Source: Neptunitalea chrysea (GTDB lineage: Bacteria; Bacteroidota; Bacteroidia; Flavobacteriales; Flavobacteriaceae). From it: a DNA stretch of 64,000 bases. Each line of letters begins with the position of its first letter. Position 1 is the stretch's first letter. Positions 53,126-63,081 of the stretch are shown one piece after another. The translations under genes and the position numbers were made by a program. Location of the stretch: assembly GCF_027924145.1 (NCBI RefSeq), contig NZ_BRVP01000008.1, forward strand, positions 62,001 through 126,000. The letters run 5' to 3'. Under the pieces are notes generated by a model. The model worked only from the letters and a program-made list of their open reading frames with translations, was not told the origin of the DNA and did no database searches.

Positions 53126-55459
53126 TTAATTTAGTACATCTAATTTTGCAAAACGTAAAAGTAGTTTTTTAACCTCTCCATTCTGGAATCGTATCTCTGC
53201 TTTTCTGTCATTCCCAACACCTTCTAATTTAAGTACTTCACCTCTACCAAAACGTGTATGCTCTACCTTAGTACCAACACCCAATTCATCAGCAATATTG
53301 GTATCATTGTTCCCCACAGGATTAGCAATATCCGGCTTCAACTTTCTTAATTTACGAAGCTTTTCTTCAGACGGATTATGATGACTAGGCGGTGTGCCAG
53401 CAACGGGTTTATTCTGCCTAAACTTGCTTTTATCTACTTCACCAAAAATATCGGCATCTAACATAGGTTTATACCTATATCCAGATCGCATTGGAGGTGT
53501 TAAGTGTTCTACGTATTTATCTTCTATCTCTTCTATAAACCTACTTGGTTCACTATCTACTAATTTACCCCAACGATATCTACTCTCAGCAAAAGTTAAA
53601 TAGGCTTGCTTTTCAGCTCTGGTAAGTGCTACATAAAACAACCTACGCTCCTCTTCCAGTTCACTTCTGGTATTCATAGACATAGCTGATGGGAATAAAT
53701 CTTCTTCCATTCCTACTATATATACATATGGGAACTCAAGTCCTTTAGCCAAATGAATGGTCATCATAGCAACACGGTCATCATCACCAGTATCTTTATC
53801 TAAATCAGTTGCCAATGCAATATCTTCTAAGAACTCGCTTAACGCCCCTGTTGCATCTGCAACCTCCTGCTGACCTTCCACAAAATCTTTAATACCGTTC
53901 AGTAATTCTTCTACGTTCTCCATACGAGCTATCCCTTCTGGAGTTCCATCTTTTTTAAATAATTGAAGAATTCCAGATTTCTTAGCTACATGTTCAGACA
54001 ATGTAAATGCATCTGAATTTTCATTCATAATCTGAAAACTCTTAATCATAGTTACAAAATCATCTAGCTTTCTTCTGGTACCCGAATTAATTTTTAAGTC
54101 AATTCTATCCAGATTCTCCATTACTTCAAATATAGATCGCTTGTAATGGTTGGCTACCACCGTTAATTTATCTACCGTAGTTTGCCCTATTCCTCTAGCC
54201 GGAAAATTAATTATACGTACCAATGCTTCCTCATCTTTAGGGTTTAGCACTAAACGTAGGTACGATAAGATATCTTTAATTTCTTTACGTTGATAAAAAG
54301 AAAGTCCCCCATAAATTCTATACGGTATATCTCTTTTACGTAATGCATCTTCTATGGCTCTAGATTGCGAGTTAGTCCTATATAACACAGCAAAATTACC
54401 ATGCCCTAACTGCAAATTCATTTCGGTTTCAAAAATATTACTCGCAACAAATCGTCCTTCTTCTGCGTCTGTTAAAGAACGGTGTACTTTTATTTTACCT
54501 CCATCATCATTGGCCGTCCAAACAACCTTATCTAAACGCGTCTTGTTCTTTTCGATAACCGAGTTAGCTGCTTCAACAATATTTTTGGTAGATCTGTAAT
54601 TCTGCTCTAAACGGTAAACTTGTACATTATCATAATCCTTTTGATAGTTCATGATATTATTAATATTCGCCCCTCTAAACGCATAAATACTTTGGGCGTC
54701 ATCTCCTACAACACAAATATTCTGAAACTTATCTGATAATGCTCTTACTATTAAATACTGGGAGTGGTTGGTATCTTGGTACTCATCTACCAGAATATAT
54801 CTAAATCGATTTTGATATTTCTGCAATACCTCCGGAAAACGAGTTAACAATTCATTTGTTTTTAAAAGCAGATCATCAAAATCCATAGCTCCGGCCTTAA
54901 AACAACGATCACAATATTCCTGATAAATATCCCCCATTCTTGGTCGTTTTGCCATGGCATCGGCCTCTATTAATTCCGGATTATTAAAATAGGCTCTAAC
55001 CGTAATCAAGCTATTTTTAAAAGAAGATATTCTAGATTGAATTTGTTTGTATTTATACACATCCTTATCCAGTCCTTTTTCTTTAATGATTGCATTAATT
55101 AAACGTTGAGAATCTTGCGTATCGTAAATTGTAAAATTAGAAGGATATCCAAGCTTGTCTGCTTCAAACCGTAAAATTTTGGCGAACACAGAGTGAAATG
55201 TTCCCATCCAAAGGTTTTTTGCTTCACTATTACCAACAATAGAAGCAATTCTACCCTTCATTTCACGTGCAGCTTTATTAGTAAAGGTAAGCGCTAAAAT
55301 ATTAAAAGCATCTACCCCCTTACTCATAATATAGGCAATACGATACGTTAATACACGGGTTTTTCCAGATCCCGCACCGGCTATAACCATTAACGGACCT
55401 TCTACCTGCAATACAGGAGCTCTTTGAGCGTCATTAAGTTCTGCTAAATATTTTTCCAT
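53126..55459 (-). CDS. UvrD/PcrA-type superfamily 1 DNA helicase
   Basis: 777 residues from the ATG at 55459, which gives the standard start 'MEKYLAELNDAQRAPV'; an ATG at 55486 would add nine residues. SF1A motifs are complete: Walker A 'AGAGSGKTRVL', 'LVDEYQDTNHSQY', 'GDDAQSIYAFRGA', 'LEQNYRSTKNI', 'MTIHLAKGLEFPYV' and 'LYVALTRAEKQAYL'-like motif VI. The C-terminus has the PcrA/UvrD tudor-like region ('VEHTRFGRGEVLKLEG'). It is a 3'-5' helicase for repair and for clearing RecA filaments. The yciO-like gene follows 10 bp later. Confidence 0.94.
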   Translation of the reverse strand: MEKYLAELNDAQRAPVLQVEGPLMVIAGAGSGKTRVLTYRIAYIMSKGVDAFNILALTFTNKAAREMKGRIASIVGNSEAKNLWMGTFHSVFAKILRFEADKLGYPSNFTIYDTQDSQRLINAIIKEKGLDKDVYKYKQIQSRISSFKNSLITVRAYFNNPELIEADAMAKRPRMGDIYQEYCDRCFKAGAMDFDDLLLKTNELLTRFPEVLQKYQNRFRYILVDEYQDTNHSQYLIVRALSDKFQNICVVGDDAQSIYAFRGANINNIMNYQKDYDNVQVYRLEQNYRSTKNIVEAANSVIEKNKTRLDKVVWTANDDGGKIKVHRSLTDAEEGRFVASNIFETEMNLQLGHGNFAVLYRTNSQSRAIEDALRKRDIPYRIYGGLSFYQRKEIKDILSYLRLVLNPKDEEALVRIINFPARGIGQTTVDKLTVVANHYKRSIFEVMENLDRIDLKINSGTRRKLDDFVTMIKSFQIMNENSDAFTLSEHVAKKSGILQLFKKDGTPEGIARMENVEELLNGIKDFVEGQQEVADATGALSEFLEDIALATDLDKDTGDDDRVAMMTIHLAKGLEFPYVYIVGMEEDLFPSAMSMNTRSELEEERRLFYVALTRAEKQAYLTFAESRYRWGKLVDSEPSRFIEEIEDKYVEHLTPPMRSGYRYKPMLDADIFGEVDKSKFRQNKPVAGTPPSHHNPSEEKLRKLRKLKPDIANPVGNNDTNIADELGVGTKVEHTRFGRGEVLKLEGVGNDRKAEIRFQNGEVKKLLLRFAKLDVLN

Positions 55460-55558
55460 TAAGCAACAATCATTAAAACGGTACAAGTTACTTATTAATT
55501 AATTTCAAAATAAAGAACTTTTATATTTTTATAAACACTTTTTATAAGATGGAATCCT

Positions 55559-55566
55559 TAATTTTG
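55559..55566 (+). promoter_or_regulatory. -7 element before the FMN glutamate-synthase-like gene
   Basis: TAatTTTG, perfect match, 21 bp before the ATG at 55587. Confidence 0.45.
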
Positions 55567-55586
55567 TTTGCAAACAAATTAAACTT

Positions 55587-57134
55587 ATGAATGAGATACT
55601 TTCATCCATTCCTTGGTGGGGCTGGATTTTAATAGTAATTGCTATGGTTGCTATCAGAGATATCTTTGTACAACGCAAGCATACCATTAGTCATAACTTC
55701 CCTATTGCCGGTCATATTAGATATATGTTAGAAAGCATAGGGCCGGAATTAAGACAGTATCTGGTAGCTAATAACAGAGAAGAATTACCATTTAATAGAA
55801 TAGAAAGAAGCTGGGTATATGCTTCTTCAAAAAATGCTAATAATTACAAAGGTTTCGGAACAGACAGAGATATTTTCTCACAAAACTATGTATTTATAAA
55901 TAACAGCATGTTGCCTTATAAATTGCCTAAAGGTCACCCGAATAACGAGCAAAACGATTTTATACCATGTGCTAAAGTAATAGGGACTTATCATAAAAGA
56001 AAAAAACCTTACAGACCTGCGTCTGTGATTAATATTTCTGCTATGAGTTTTGGTTCTTTATCTGCCAAAGCAGTGGAATCGTTAAACGTAGGAGCTAAAA
56101 AAGCAAGAGCCTACCATAATACTGGTGAAGGTGGTTTATCTCCCTATCACAAACATGGTTCAGATATCATGTTGCAAATAGGTACTGCCTATTTTGGTAT
56201 TCGTGATGAGCATGGGAATTTCTCGATGGAAAAACTTAAGAAATTAGTTAATGACAATCCTTCAATAAAGGCCATTGAAATAAAATTATCGCAGGGAGCT
56301 AAACCCGGAAAAGGAGGTGTTTTACCTGCTAAAAAAATCACTAAAGAAATATCTGAAATACGCCATGTACCTTTAGGTAAAGATGTAATCTCTCCTCCAT
56401 ACCATACTGCTTTTTCTACCGTACCAGAAATGGTAGCATTCATTGAGAAAATTGCTAAAGAAACTGGTTTACCCGTTGGGATTAAAGCTGCCATTGGTAA
56501 ATTAAACCATTGGAAAGAACTCATACAGGTAATGCAAGAAACCAATCAAGGACCCGATTTTATTACCATTGATGGAGGTGAAGGCGGAACCGGTGCAGCA
56601 CCACCAAGTTTTGCAGACCATGTTTCATTACCATGGATCTATGGTTTTACAGATGTTTACGGTTTGTTTAAAGAACATGATATGACCGAACATGTGGTGT
56701 TTATAGCCAGTGGTAAACTAGGCTTTCCGGCACAAGCAGCAAAAGCCTTTGCCATGGGAGCCGATTGCATCAATGTTGCCCGTGAGGCTATGATGAGTAT
56801 TGGTTGTATACAAGCACAAGTATGCCATACCAACCGATGTCCAGCCGGAGTTGCTACACAAAACAAATGGCTACAAAGTGGTATAGATGTACCGCTTAAA
56901 TCTGATCGATTAGCACAGTATTTCCATAATTTTAAAAAGGAGTTCTTAGAATTAACGCATGCATGTGGTTACGAACATCCTTGCCAATTTACAATGGATG
57001 ATGTAGAAATGAATCTTGGCGATAAAAACCTAACACAAACATTAGCAGCTATCTATAAGTATCATAAAACAAAAGTTACCTTTAAAGGTATGCAATCTTT
57101 AAAGGATTGTAAGTATCTTGGAGGTCAGGATTGA
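55587..57134 (+). CDS. FMN-binding glutamate synthase family protein
   Basis: 515 residues. One N-terminal TM helix (about 10-24, 'WGWILIVIAMVAI') is followed by the FMN-binding TIM barrel of glutamate synthase: 'ISAMSFGSLSAKAVESLN', 'GEGGLSPYHKHG', 'IKLSQGAKPGKGG' and 'DGGEGGTGAAPPSF'. The 3Fe-4S cluster motif C-x5-C-x4-C is present at about 407-418 ('CIQAQVCHTNRC'). It lacks the glutamine amidotransferase part, so it is not a full GltB; such proteins are found alone in many bacteria and their reaction is unproven. It has its own -7 box and is followed 49 bp later by a small membrane protein. Confidence 0.88.
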   Translation: MNEILSSIPWWGWILIVIAMVAIRDIFVQRKHTISHNFPIAGHIRYMLESIGPELRQYLVANNREELPFNRIERSWVYASSKNANNYKGFGTDRDIFSQNYVFINNSMLPYKLPKGHPNNEQNDFIPCAKVIGTYHKRKKPYRPASVINISAMSFGSLSAKAVESLNVGAKKARAYHNTGEGGLSPYHKHGSDIMLQIGTAYFGIRDEHGNFSMEKLKKLVNDNPSIKAIEIKLSQGAKPGKGGVLPAKKITKEISEIRHVPLGKDVISPPYHTAFSTVPEMVAFIEKIAKETGLPVGIKAAIGKLNHWKELIQVMQETNQGPDFITIDGGEGGTGAAPPSFADHVSLPWIYGFTDVYGLFKEHDMTEHVVFIASGKLGFPAQAAKAFAMGADCINVAREAMMSIGCIQAQVCHTNRCPAGVATQNKWLQSGIDVPLKSDRLAQYFHNFKKEFLELTHACGYEHPCQFTMDDVEMNLGDKNLTQTLAAIYKYHKTKVTFKGMQSLKDCKYLGGQD

Positions 57135-57183
57135 TTTTATTAGTGCAAAAAATGTAGTACTTTTATCCCCTAAAATTTATTGA

Positions 57184-57705
57184 ATGGAAAATCAAATAAT
57201 ACAACTTCTTTTTTATTGTTTACCTGCAATTATAACCGGTTTGGTTGCCTTTTATTTTTTTAATTCTCACACTAAAAATGAAGAAGGAAGAAGAAGATAT
57301 TTATTACATAAAGACACGCAAAAAGATATATTACCAATTAGATTACAGGCCTATGAACGAATGACTTTGTTTTTAGAGCGTATACGTCCTGCGAATCTAA
57401 TTATAAACGTAATTCCACAATCCGATAATAAAGAAGGCTACGAAAGCTTACTTGTTCAGCAAATAGAGAATGAGTTTACGCATAACTTATCACAACAAAT
57501 CTATCTAACCGAAGAGTGTTGGAATATTATTAGAGCTTCTAAAAACGCTACTATACAGATGATTCGTAAAATTGCCATGAGCAATAAAATAGAATCAGCA
57601 GATAAATTAAGAGAAGCTGTTCTTAATGAGTTTTTAGATAAAAGTTCTCCATCTGCTACGGCATTACAGTATGTTAAAAAAGAACTAAGGGAATTATACG
57701 GTTAA
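57184..57705 (+). CDS. Conserved hypothetical protein with one N-terminal TM helix
   Basis: 173 residues. One TM helix (about 5-25) is followed by a mainly helical cytoplasmic part with 'EEGRRRYLLHKDTQK' and 'LPIRLQAYERMTLFLERI'. It resembles the DUF7935 family of Bacteroidota (from memory; needs a profile search). No catalytic motif is seen. The stop shares the bases TTAA with the stop of the convergent patatin gene, a 4-bp tail-to-tail overlap. Function unknown. Confidence 0.65.
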   Translation: MENQIIQLLFYCLPAIITGLVAFYFFNSHTKNEEGRRRYLLHKDTQKDILPIRLQAYERMTLFLERIRPANLIINVIPQSDNKEGYESLLVQQIENEFTHNLSQQIYLTEECWNIIRASKNATIQMIRKIAMSNKIESADKLREAVLNEFLDKSSPSATALQYVKKELRELYG

Positions 57706-58610
57706 CTGTTTATATCTAGCTGACTTGTTTCTTTATTTTTAAGTTTAGCATACTCATACCCACTATGCCACCAATTTTGCATTTTATGTTTATCAAATAT
57801 TAAAGAATTGGTGGTTAATACACTAGGGGTATAATAGAAATTTAAAATAGCATTGCTATTATTTGCTGCAAACTTCCCTATCTTAATGTTTTGTTTAGAT
57901 ATCCTGTCTAGCATAAACCCAAACATACTAGTTAGCAAAGAGAAAGCATTTTTAGATGGTAATTTATTTAACTGTGTTACTTCTGTTGCTAGCACAATTA
58001 CATCTACCACATCGGCTCCTCTTCTAACAGCTTCTTCAATAGGTACAATAACTCCTAATCCGCCATCGGCATACTCACAGCCATTTTTTTTAACCAAACT
58101 CATAAAGGGTGTATAATTACAAGAAATCCATAACCACTCCATAAATTCATCATAATCAAAATCATTAATAGACTTATACTCTACCGAATTCATTGATAAA
58201 TTAGAAACCGTAACTACAATATCTTTATGAGACTTTTTTAATGCTAAAAACTCCTCTTTATTAATAGAATTAAATATTAATTTTCTAAGATTTAAACTCT
58301 CTCCAAACGTTTTTTTCCCTCTAAGAAAGTTGAGCAATACATTAAAGTGATTAATCCCTACTGTTTCCACTCCGTGTTTTTTCTTTATAGTAAAAGGGGT
58401 ATGACTAAAAATACTTTTTTGATTTACAGACGTATAGATATCTTTTATCTTATCAACCTTTTTTAATGCCAAGTGACTTACTAACAAACTCCCTGTAGAG
58501 GTTCCTATATAAATATCATAGTCTTTTTTCATTTCCTCTATAAGATATTGTGCAACACCACCTGCAAAAGCGCCCTTACTACCTCCACCGGAAATCACTA
58601 GTGCTTTCAT
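57702..58610 (-). CDS. Patatin-like phospholipase
   Basis: 302 residues. The Ser-Asp dyad is intact: oxyanion loop 'SGGGSKGAFAGG' (7-18), Ser38 in 'GTSTGS', and Asp182 in 'YADGGLG'. Patatins are lipid acyl hydrolases. There is no signal peptide, so the protein is probably cytoplasmic or injected. The ATG overlaps the stop of the M1 aminopeptidase gene (ATGA), so the two are coupled. The substrate and reason for the pairing are unknown. It is convergent with the small membrane protein gene and shares TTAA at its stop. Confidence 0.9.
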   Translation of the reverse strand: MKALVISGGGSKGAFAGGVAQYLIEEMKKDYDIYIGTSTGSLLVSHLALKKVDKIKDIYTSVNQKSIFSHTPFTIKKKHGVETVGINHFNVLLNFLRGKKTFGESLNLRKLIFNSINKEEFLALKKSHKDIVVTVSNLSMNSVEYKSINDFDYDEFMEWLWISCNYTPFMSLVKKNGCEYADGGLGVIVPIEEAVRRGADVVDVIVLATEVTQLNKLPSKNAFSLLTSMFGFMLDRISKQNIKIGKFAANNSNAILNFYYTPSVLTTNSLIFDKHKMQNWWHSGYEYAKLKNKETSQLDINS

Positions 58611-60688
58611 AATTTCTTCTTTAAAAATTTTTGCTCTTTCTGTGTTAAATCAGGCATTAATTTCTCAATGCGTTCTTTATATATCGGATCTTTTAAAAGT
58701 CTATCTAAGATGGTTCTACAATTAGAAGCAAATCTCCAGGAAGAATACAAACACCCATTCACCAAATCTTTTAAGTTTTCATTGGTATAGGTATCCATTT
58801 GCTCTAAAAACCCAAAGGCTTTTTCTCTAACACTGTATCCGTATACCGGAGACGTAAAGCCAGACAACTCCTGAAACATCGCTAATGTTTCCGACTGTTT
58901 AAATTCAGGTGTAGATAATGCCAATACCAGCCATAATATCCTAACATTTAAATCATTTGTGCCTTTTACATTTTCCGTTTTAGCTAAATATTCTTTTCGT
59001 TTTTCAGGAAAATTGACCCAAAGTTTATATAATACATTCTCAATAGTATTATAACTTTTATCTAATAAAAATTTCTCAAACTCGGGTTCTAAATAACTAG
59101 GAATCTTAGTTGTTTGTACCAAATAAGATTGTCTTACCAAAACATTCTTATCATTAAGAATTGATTTAATATAGAAACTATCTACTAGTGCATCATATCT
59201 ATAAGTAATAACCTTTTCCTTATACTCAGGCGATAAGCTGTTCCAAAGCTTTTTACTAGTTTCGGTAACTTTGTCTGCTAAAGTATCTTTAAACTTTTCA
59301 TTTATTAATTCTGGTAACGAATAAGGTTTATCAGCTAGTAACTCCATAGCTTCATCATACAGAAATTCTTTTTTTAGCAACCAACGCTCTTTAAAGTTTG
59401 CCAAATCTTTTCCAGAAGCACTTTCCATTTCAGCTAAAAACTGATTGGTAGTAACATTCTTAAATTTGTATTTTTCTAAATACGCAGTAATCCCCTTTTT
59501 AAAATTAGTATGCCCTAATTCGTTTTCCAAGGCAACCAATGCCCAAGCTCCCTTTTGGTAAAACGTTAAGCTACTCGCTTTAGCATTTAACAAATTTTCT
59601 CCTTCTCCTTTATCCGATTGGTATTTCAATTGAATTGCTGTTTCAAATAAAGCCGCCTTAAAATAATCATCCCCAAAAACATCCTTCTCTGCCAATAACG
59701 CATAGTAGGTAGCAAAACCTTCTTGCAACCAATGATCAGAAGGAGTAGCTTCAGTTATCAAATCACCAAACCATTGATGCGCTAATTCGTGTGCATTTAC
59801 ATTCACATAATTTTTATCTACAAAGGCTAAAGAATCTATGTAATAACCATCATTAAAAAGAGTCGCTGTAGTGTTCTCCATACCTCCATACATAAAGTCT
59901 GCCACCGGAATCTGCTTATAGTTTCCCCATACAAAAGGCACCCCTATTTCATTTTCCAAAAAGTCAAAAATTTGCTTTGAATATCTATAGGTTGGCTCAT
60001 AATGCGACGGCATATCAGGATAATAATACAGTAGCATTTCTTTACCATTATTACTTATTAATTTATGATAGTCATAATCTCCAATAGCAATTGCAACCAA
60101 ATAACTACTCATTGGGTGTGTCATTTGGTAATTCCATTTGGTTAACGAATCAGATACCTGTTTCTTATCTTTAAGTACTCCATTAGTAATTACACTATAA
60201 TCTGAAGAAAAGATTACAGAAATATTAAAAATCACCTTCTCATTAACATCATCAAAACTTGGCAACCAATTACTCGTATATTTTCCTTGTCCTTGTGTCC
60301 AAACCTGTTTTCTTGCTCCTTCATAATCCCACCCTACAAAATACATTGTTTTTCTAGGCTTCACCGAATAGGTAAAACGTAATACATTATTATTCTTAGG
60401 TTTTAATTTCTTTCTTAAGATAAGATAATGATCAGTAACATCATATTTTATTTTTTTACCATTCCAAGTAACCTCAACAAAGTCTGTATGTTGAGCGTCT
60501 AAATAAAGTGTATCTGTTTTACTTACTATATCTACTGTATAATCAACAGTACCATTTACCATTTGGGTATACGGATTAATAGTAACTTTTACATTAGCGG
60601 TTTTAAAGTCGGCTACAGAAGTTTGTTGAGCAAAAGAAAGTGAAACAAAAAAAACAGTTATAAAAAATATAAAACCTTTGTAATTCAT
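58607..60688 (-). CDS. M1 family aminopeptidase, secreted
   Basis: 693 residues with a signal peptide (1-20, 'SLSFAQ'). The M1 zinc site is intact: 'HELAHQWFGD' with His300, Glu301 and His304, and Glu323 in 'LQEGFATYY'. The substrate-binding exopeptidase motif GGMEN (268-272) is present. After the gluzincin domain a helical C-terminal region (about 440-693) follows, as in other M1 enzymes. It removes N-terminal residues from peptides in the periplasm or outside. It is first in a two-gene unit with the patatin. Confidence 0.94.
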   Translation of the reverse strand: MNYKGFIFFITVFFVSLSFAQQTSVADFKTANVKVTINPYTQMVNGTVDYTVDIVSKTDTLYLDAQHTDFVEVTWNGKKIKYDVTDHYLILRKKLKPKNNNVLRFTYSVKPRKTMYFVGWDYEGARKQVWTQGQGKYTSNWLPSFDDVNEKVIFNISVIFSSDYSVITNGVLKDKKQVSDSLTKWNYQMTHPMSSYLVAIAIGDYDYHKLISNNGKEMLLYYYPDMPSHYEPTYRYSKQIFDFLENEIGVPFVWGNYKQIPVADFMYGGMENTTATLFNDGYYIDSLAFVDKNYVNVNAHELAHQWFGDLITEATPSDHWLQEGFATYYALLAEKDVFGDDYFKAALFETAIQLKYQSDKGEGENLLNAKASSLTFYQKGAWALVALENELGHTNFKKGITAYLEKYKFKNVTTNQFLAEMESASGKDLANFKERWLLKKEFLYDEAMELLADKPYSLPELINEKFKDTLADKVTETSKKLWNSLSPEYKEKVITYRYDALVDSFYIKSILNDKNVLVRQSYLVQTTKIPSYLEPEFEKFLLDKSYNTIENVLYKLWVNFPEKRKEYLAKTENVKGTNDLNVRILWLVLALSTPEFKQSETLAMFQELSGFTSPVYGYSVREKAFGFLEQMDTYTNENLKDLVNGCLYSSWRFASNCRTILDRLLKDPIYKERIEKLMPDLTQKEQKFLKKKL

Positions 60689-60971
60689 TTTAAGTATTTG
60701 AAATTTGCACTAAAATACGATAAATAGCCTGTTTTATTAAAATAATTTCAAACTTTGCAAAAGCTGTTCATTTCTTTCGAAATTCGAATGAGAGACATTT
60801 TTATAGTACATTCTTTTCATTGAAGATCAGTCTTAAAATAAGTAAATACTCGAGGTAAGTACACAAAGTAATTAATAAGATTTACATTTCTATTTTGAAA
60901 AAAGTCTCAGTGAATTTAATCTCGATTATCGAATAAACTCAATTATTGAGTAAATTGGCTAAATTAGCTGC
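60689..60971. other. Divergent intergenic region, M1 peptidase / recG
   Basis: Contains two short palindromes just before recG (60922-60932 TCGAT-T-ATCGA and 60937-60951 ACTCAAT-T-ATTGAGT) with centres 17 bp apart. No perfect TAnnTTTG box or ORF seen. Confidence 0.4.
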
Positions 60972-63077
60972 ATGAATCCTAATTTTTTAAATACACCTAT
61001 TGATTATTTAAAACGAGTTGGTCCTCAACGTGCTAGCTTGTTAAAACAAGAATTGGGAATTCATACCTATCAGGATATTATTAATTTTTTCCCAAATAAA
61101 TACATTGATAAAACCAGCTATTATAAAATCAACCAATTACAACGTAACACTGCCGAAGTACAAATTGTTGGCAAAGTAGTACACTTAAAGATGGTTGAGC
61201 AAAAGCGAGGAAAGCGGCTGGTTGCTAAATTTATTGATGATACCGGAGAAATGGAACTGGTTTGGTTTAAAGGTCATAAATGGATAAAAGAAGGCCTAAA
61301 ACTTAATACCCCTTATGTAATTTACGGCAAATGCAATTGGTTTAATGGTATGTTTAGTATTCCACACCCTGAAATGGAATTGTTGGAAGACCACAAAGCA
61401 AGTCTTAAAACAGCTATGCAACCCGTATACCCTAGTACCGAAAAGCTAACAAAAACAGGGATTACTAACAAGGTAATGAATCAACTTATTCAGGAATTAT
61501 TTCTTGCATCTGGTGGTAAATTTTACGATACGCTTCCTAAATATTTATTAGAAGAATTAAAGCTTATAAACAAGGCTGAAGCCTTGTTTAATATTCATTT
61601 CCCAAAAACCAGCGAAGCATTAGCTAAAGCCCAGTACCGTTTAAAGTTTGAAGAACTGTTTTACATACAGTTGCAATTAATTTTAAAAAATTTAATACGC
61701 AAACAAAAGATAAAAGGGTTTGCTTTTGATAAAGTGGGGGAATTGTTCAACGATTTTTATAACAATCATCTTCCCTTTGACCTTACCAATGCACAGAAAA
61801 GAGTTATAAAAGAAATACGTAAAGATTTAGGCAGCAATGCCCAAATGAACCGATTATTACAAGGAGATGTAGGTAGTGGTAAAACAATTGTCGCTTTATT
61901 AACCGCCCTACTAGCCATAGACAATGGTTTTCAGGCATGTATTATGGCTCCTACCGAAATTTTGGCGACTCAGCATTATAACGGTCTAATTGAATTAGTG
62001 ACTGAGTTACCAATACAAATCAATCTTTTAACAGGATCTACCAAAACGGCTAACCGCAAAGAAATACATAAAGCCTTAGAAGAAGGTACTCTCCATATAC
62101 TTATAGGTACTCATGCGATCTTAGAAGATAAAGTAAAGTTTAAAAATTTAGGGTTGGCAATTATAGATGAGCAACATCGCTTTGGTGTTGCACAGCGAGC
62201 TAAGCTATGGCACAAAAATGATATTCCGCCTCATATATTGGTAATGACAGCTACCCCTATCCCAAGAACACTGGCTATGAGTTTATACGGCGATTTGGAT
62301 ATCTCTGTTATCGATGAATTGCCTCCGGGAAGGAAACCTATTAAAACAGTACACAGATACGACAGTAACCGATTAAAAGTATTTCAATTTATAAGGGATG
62401 AAATTGCTAAAGGCAGACAGATATATGTAGTATACCCGTTAATACAAGAATCAGAAACCTTAGATTATAAAGATTTAATGGATGGTTACGAAAGTATTGC
62501 GCGTGATTTTCCTTCTCCGAAATATCAAATATCTATAGTACATGGCCAAATGAAACCGGCTGATAAAGACTATGAGATGGAGCGTTTTGTAAAAGGTGAA
62601 ACGCAGATAATGGTTGCCACAACCGTGATAGAAGTGGGTGTTAATGTTCCTAACGCCTCAGTAATGATTATTGAAAGTGCCGAACGTTTTGGTTTATCGC
62701 AATTACATCAATTGCGAGGAAGAGTTGGTAGAGGTGCAGAACAGAGTTTCTGCATTTTAATGACCGGACATAAGTTATCTGACGATTCTAAAACTCGCTT
62801 AGAAACTATGGTAAAAACCAATGACGGTTTTGAAATTGCAGAGGTAGACTTAAAACTAAGAGGTCCTGGTGATATTATGGGAACCCAACAAAGTGGGGTA
62901 CTCAATTTAAAAATAGCAGATATTGTGAAAGACAATGATATTTTAAAAACCGCAAGGTATTACGCTATGAGAACTTTAAAAGACGATCCTAATTTACAAC
63001 TTCCGGAAAATGCTATAATTTTAAATACTTATAAAAAATTACAAGCAAATAAAACTATTTGGAATTATATAAGTTAA
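60972..63077 (+). CDS. recG: ATP-dependent DNA helicase RecG
   Basis: 701 residues, normal length. RecG remodels stalled forks and branched DNA. Visible: N-terminal OB-fold wedge domain ('RVGPQRASLLKQELGI', 'QIVGKVVHLKMVEQKRGKR'), Walker A 'LLQGDVGSGKTIVALL', 'IIDEQHRFGVAQRAKL' (DEQH box), 'MTATPIPRTLAM', 'TTVIEVGVNVPNAS' and 'QLRGRVGRG', and the TRG motif region near 'FEIAEVDLKLRGPGDIMGT'. The AEC transporter gene follows after 4 bp. Confidence 0.97.
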   Translation: MNPNFLNTPIDYLKRVGPQRASLLKQELGIHTYQDIINFFPNKYIDKTSYYKINQLQRNTAEVQIVGKVVHLKMVEQKRGKRLVAKFIDDTGEMELVWFKGHKWIKEGLKLNTPYVIYGKCNWFNGMFSIPHPEMELLEDHKASLKTAMQPVYPSTEKLTKTGITNKVMNQLIQELFLASGGKFYDTLPKYLLEELKLINKAEALFNIHFPKTSEALAKAQYRLKFEELFYIQLQLILKNLIRKQKIKGFAFDKVGELFNDFYNNHLPFDLTNAQKRVIKEIRKDLGSNAQMNRLLQGDVGSGKTIVALLTALLAIDNGFQACIMAPTEILATQHYNGLIELVTELPIQINLLTGSTKTANRKEIHKALEEGTLHILIGTHAILEDKVKFKNLGLAIIDEQHRFGVAQRAKLWHKNDIPPHILVMTATPIPRTLAMSLYGDLDISVIDELPPGRKPIKTVHRYDSNRLKVFQFIRDEIAKGRQIYVVYPLIQESETLDYKDLMDGYESIARDFPSPKYQISIVHGQMKPADKDYEMERFVKGETQIMVATTVIEVGVNVPNASVMIIESAERFGLSQLHQLRGRVGRGAEQSFCILMTGHKLSDDSKTRLETMVKTNDGFEIAEVDLKLRGPGDIMGTQQSGVLNLKIADIVKDNDILKTARYYAMRTLKDDPNLQLPENAIILNTYKKLQANKTIWNYIS

Positions 63078-63081
63078 ACGT

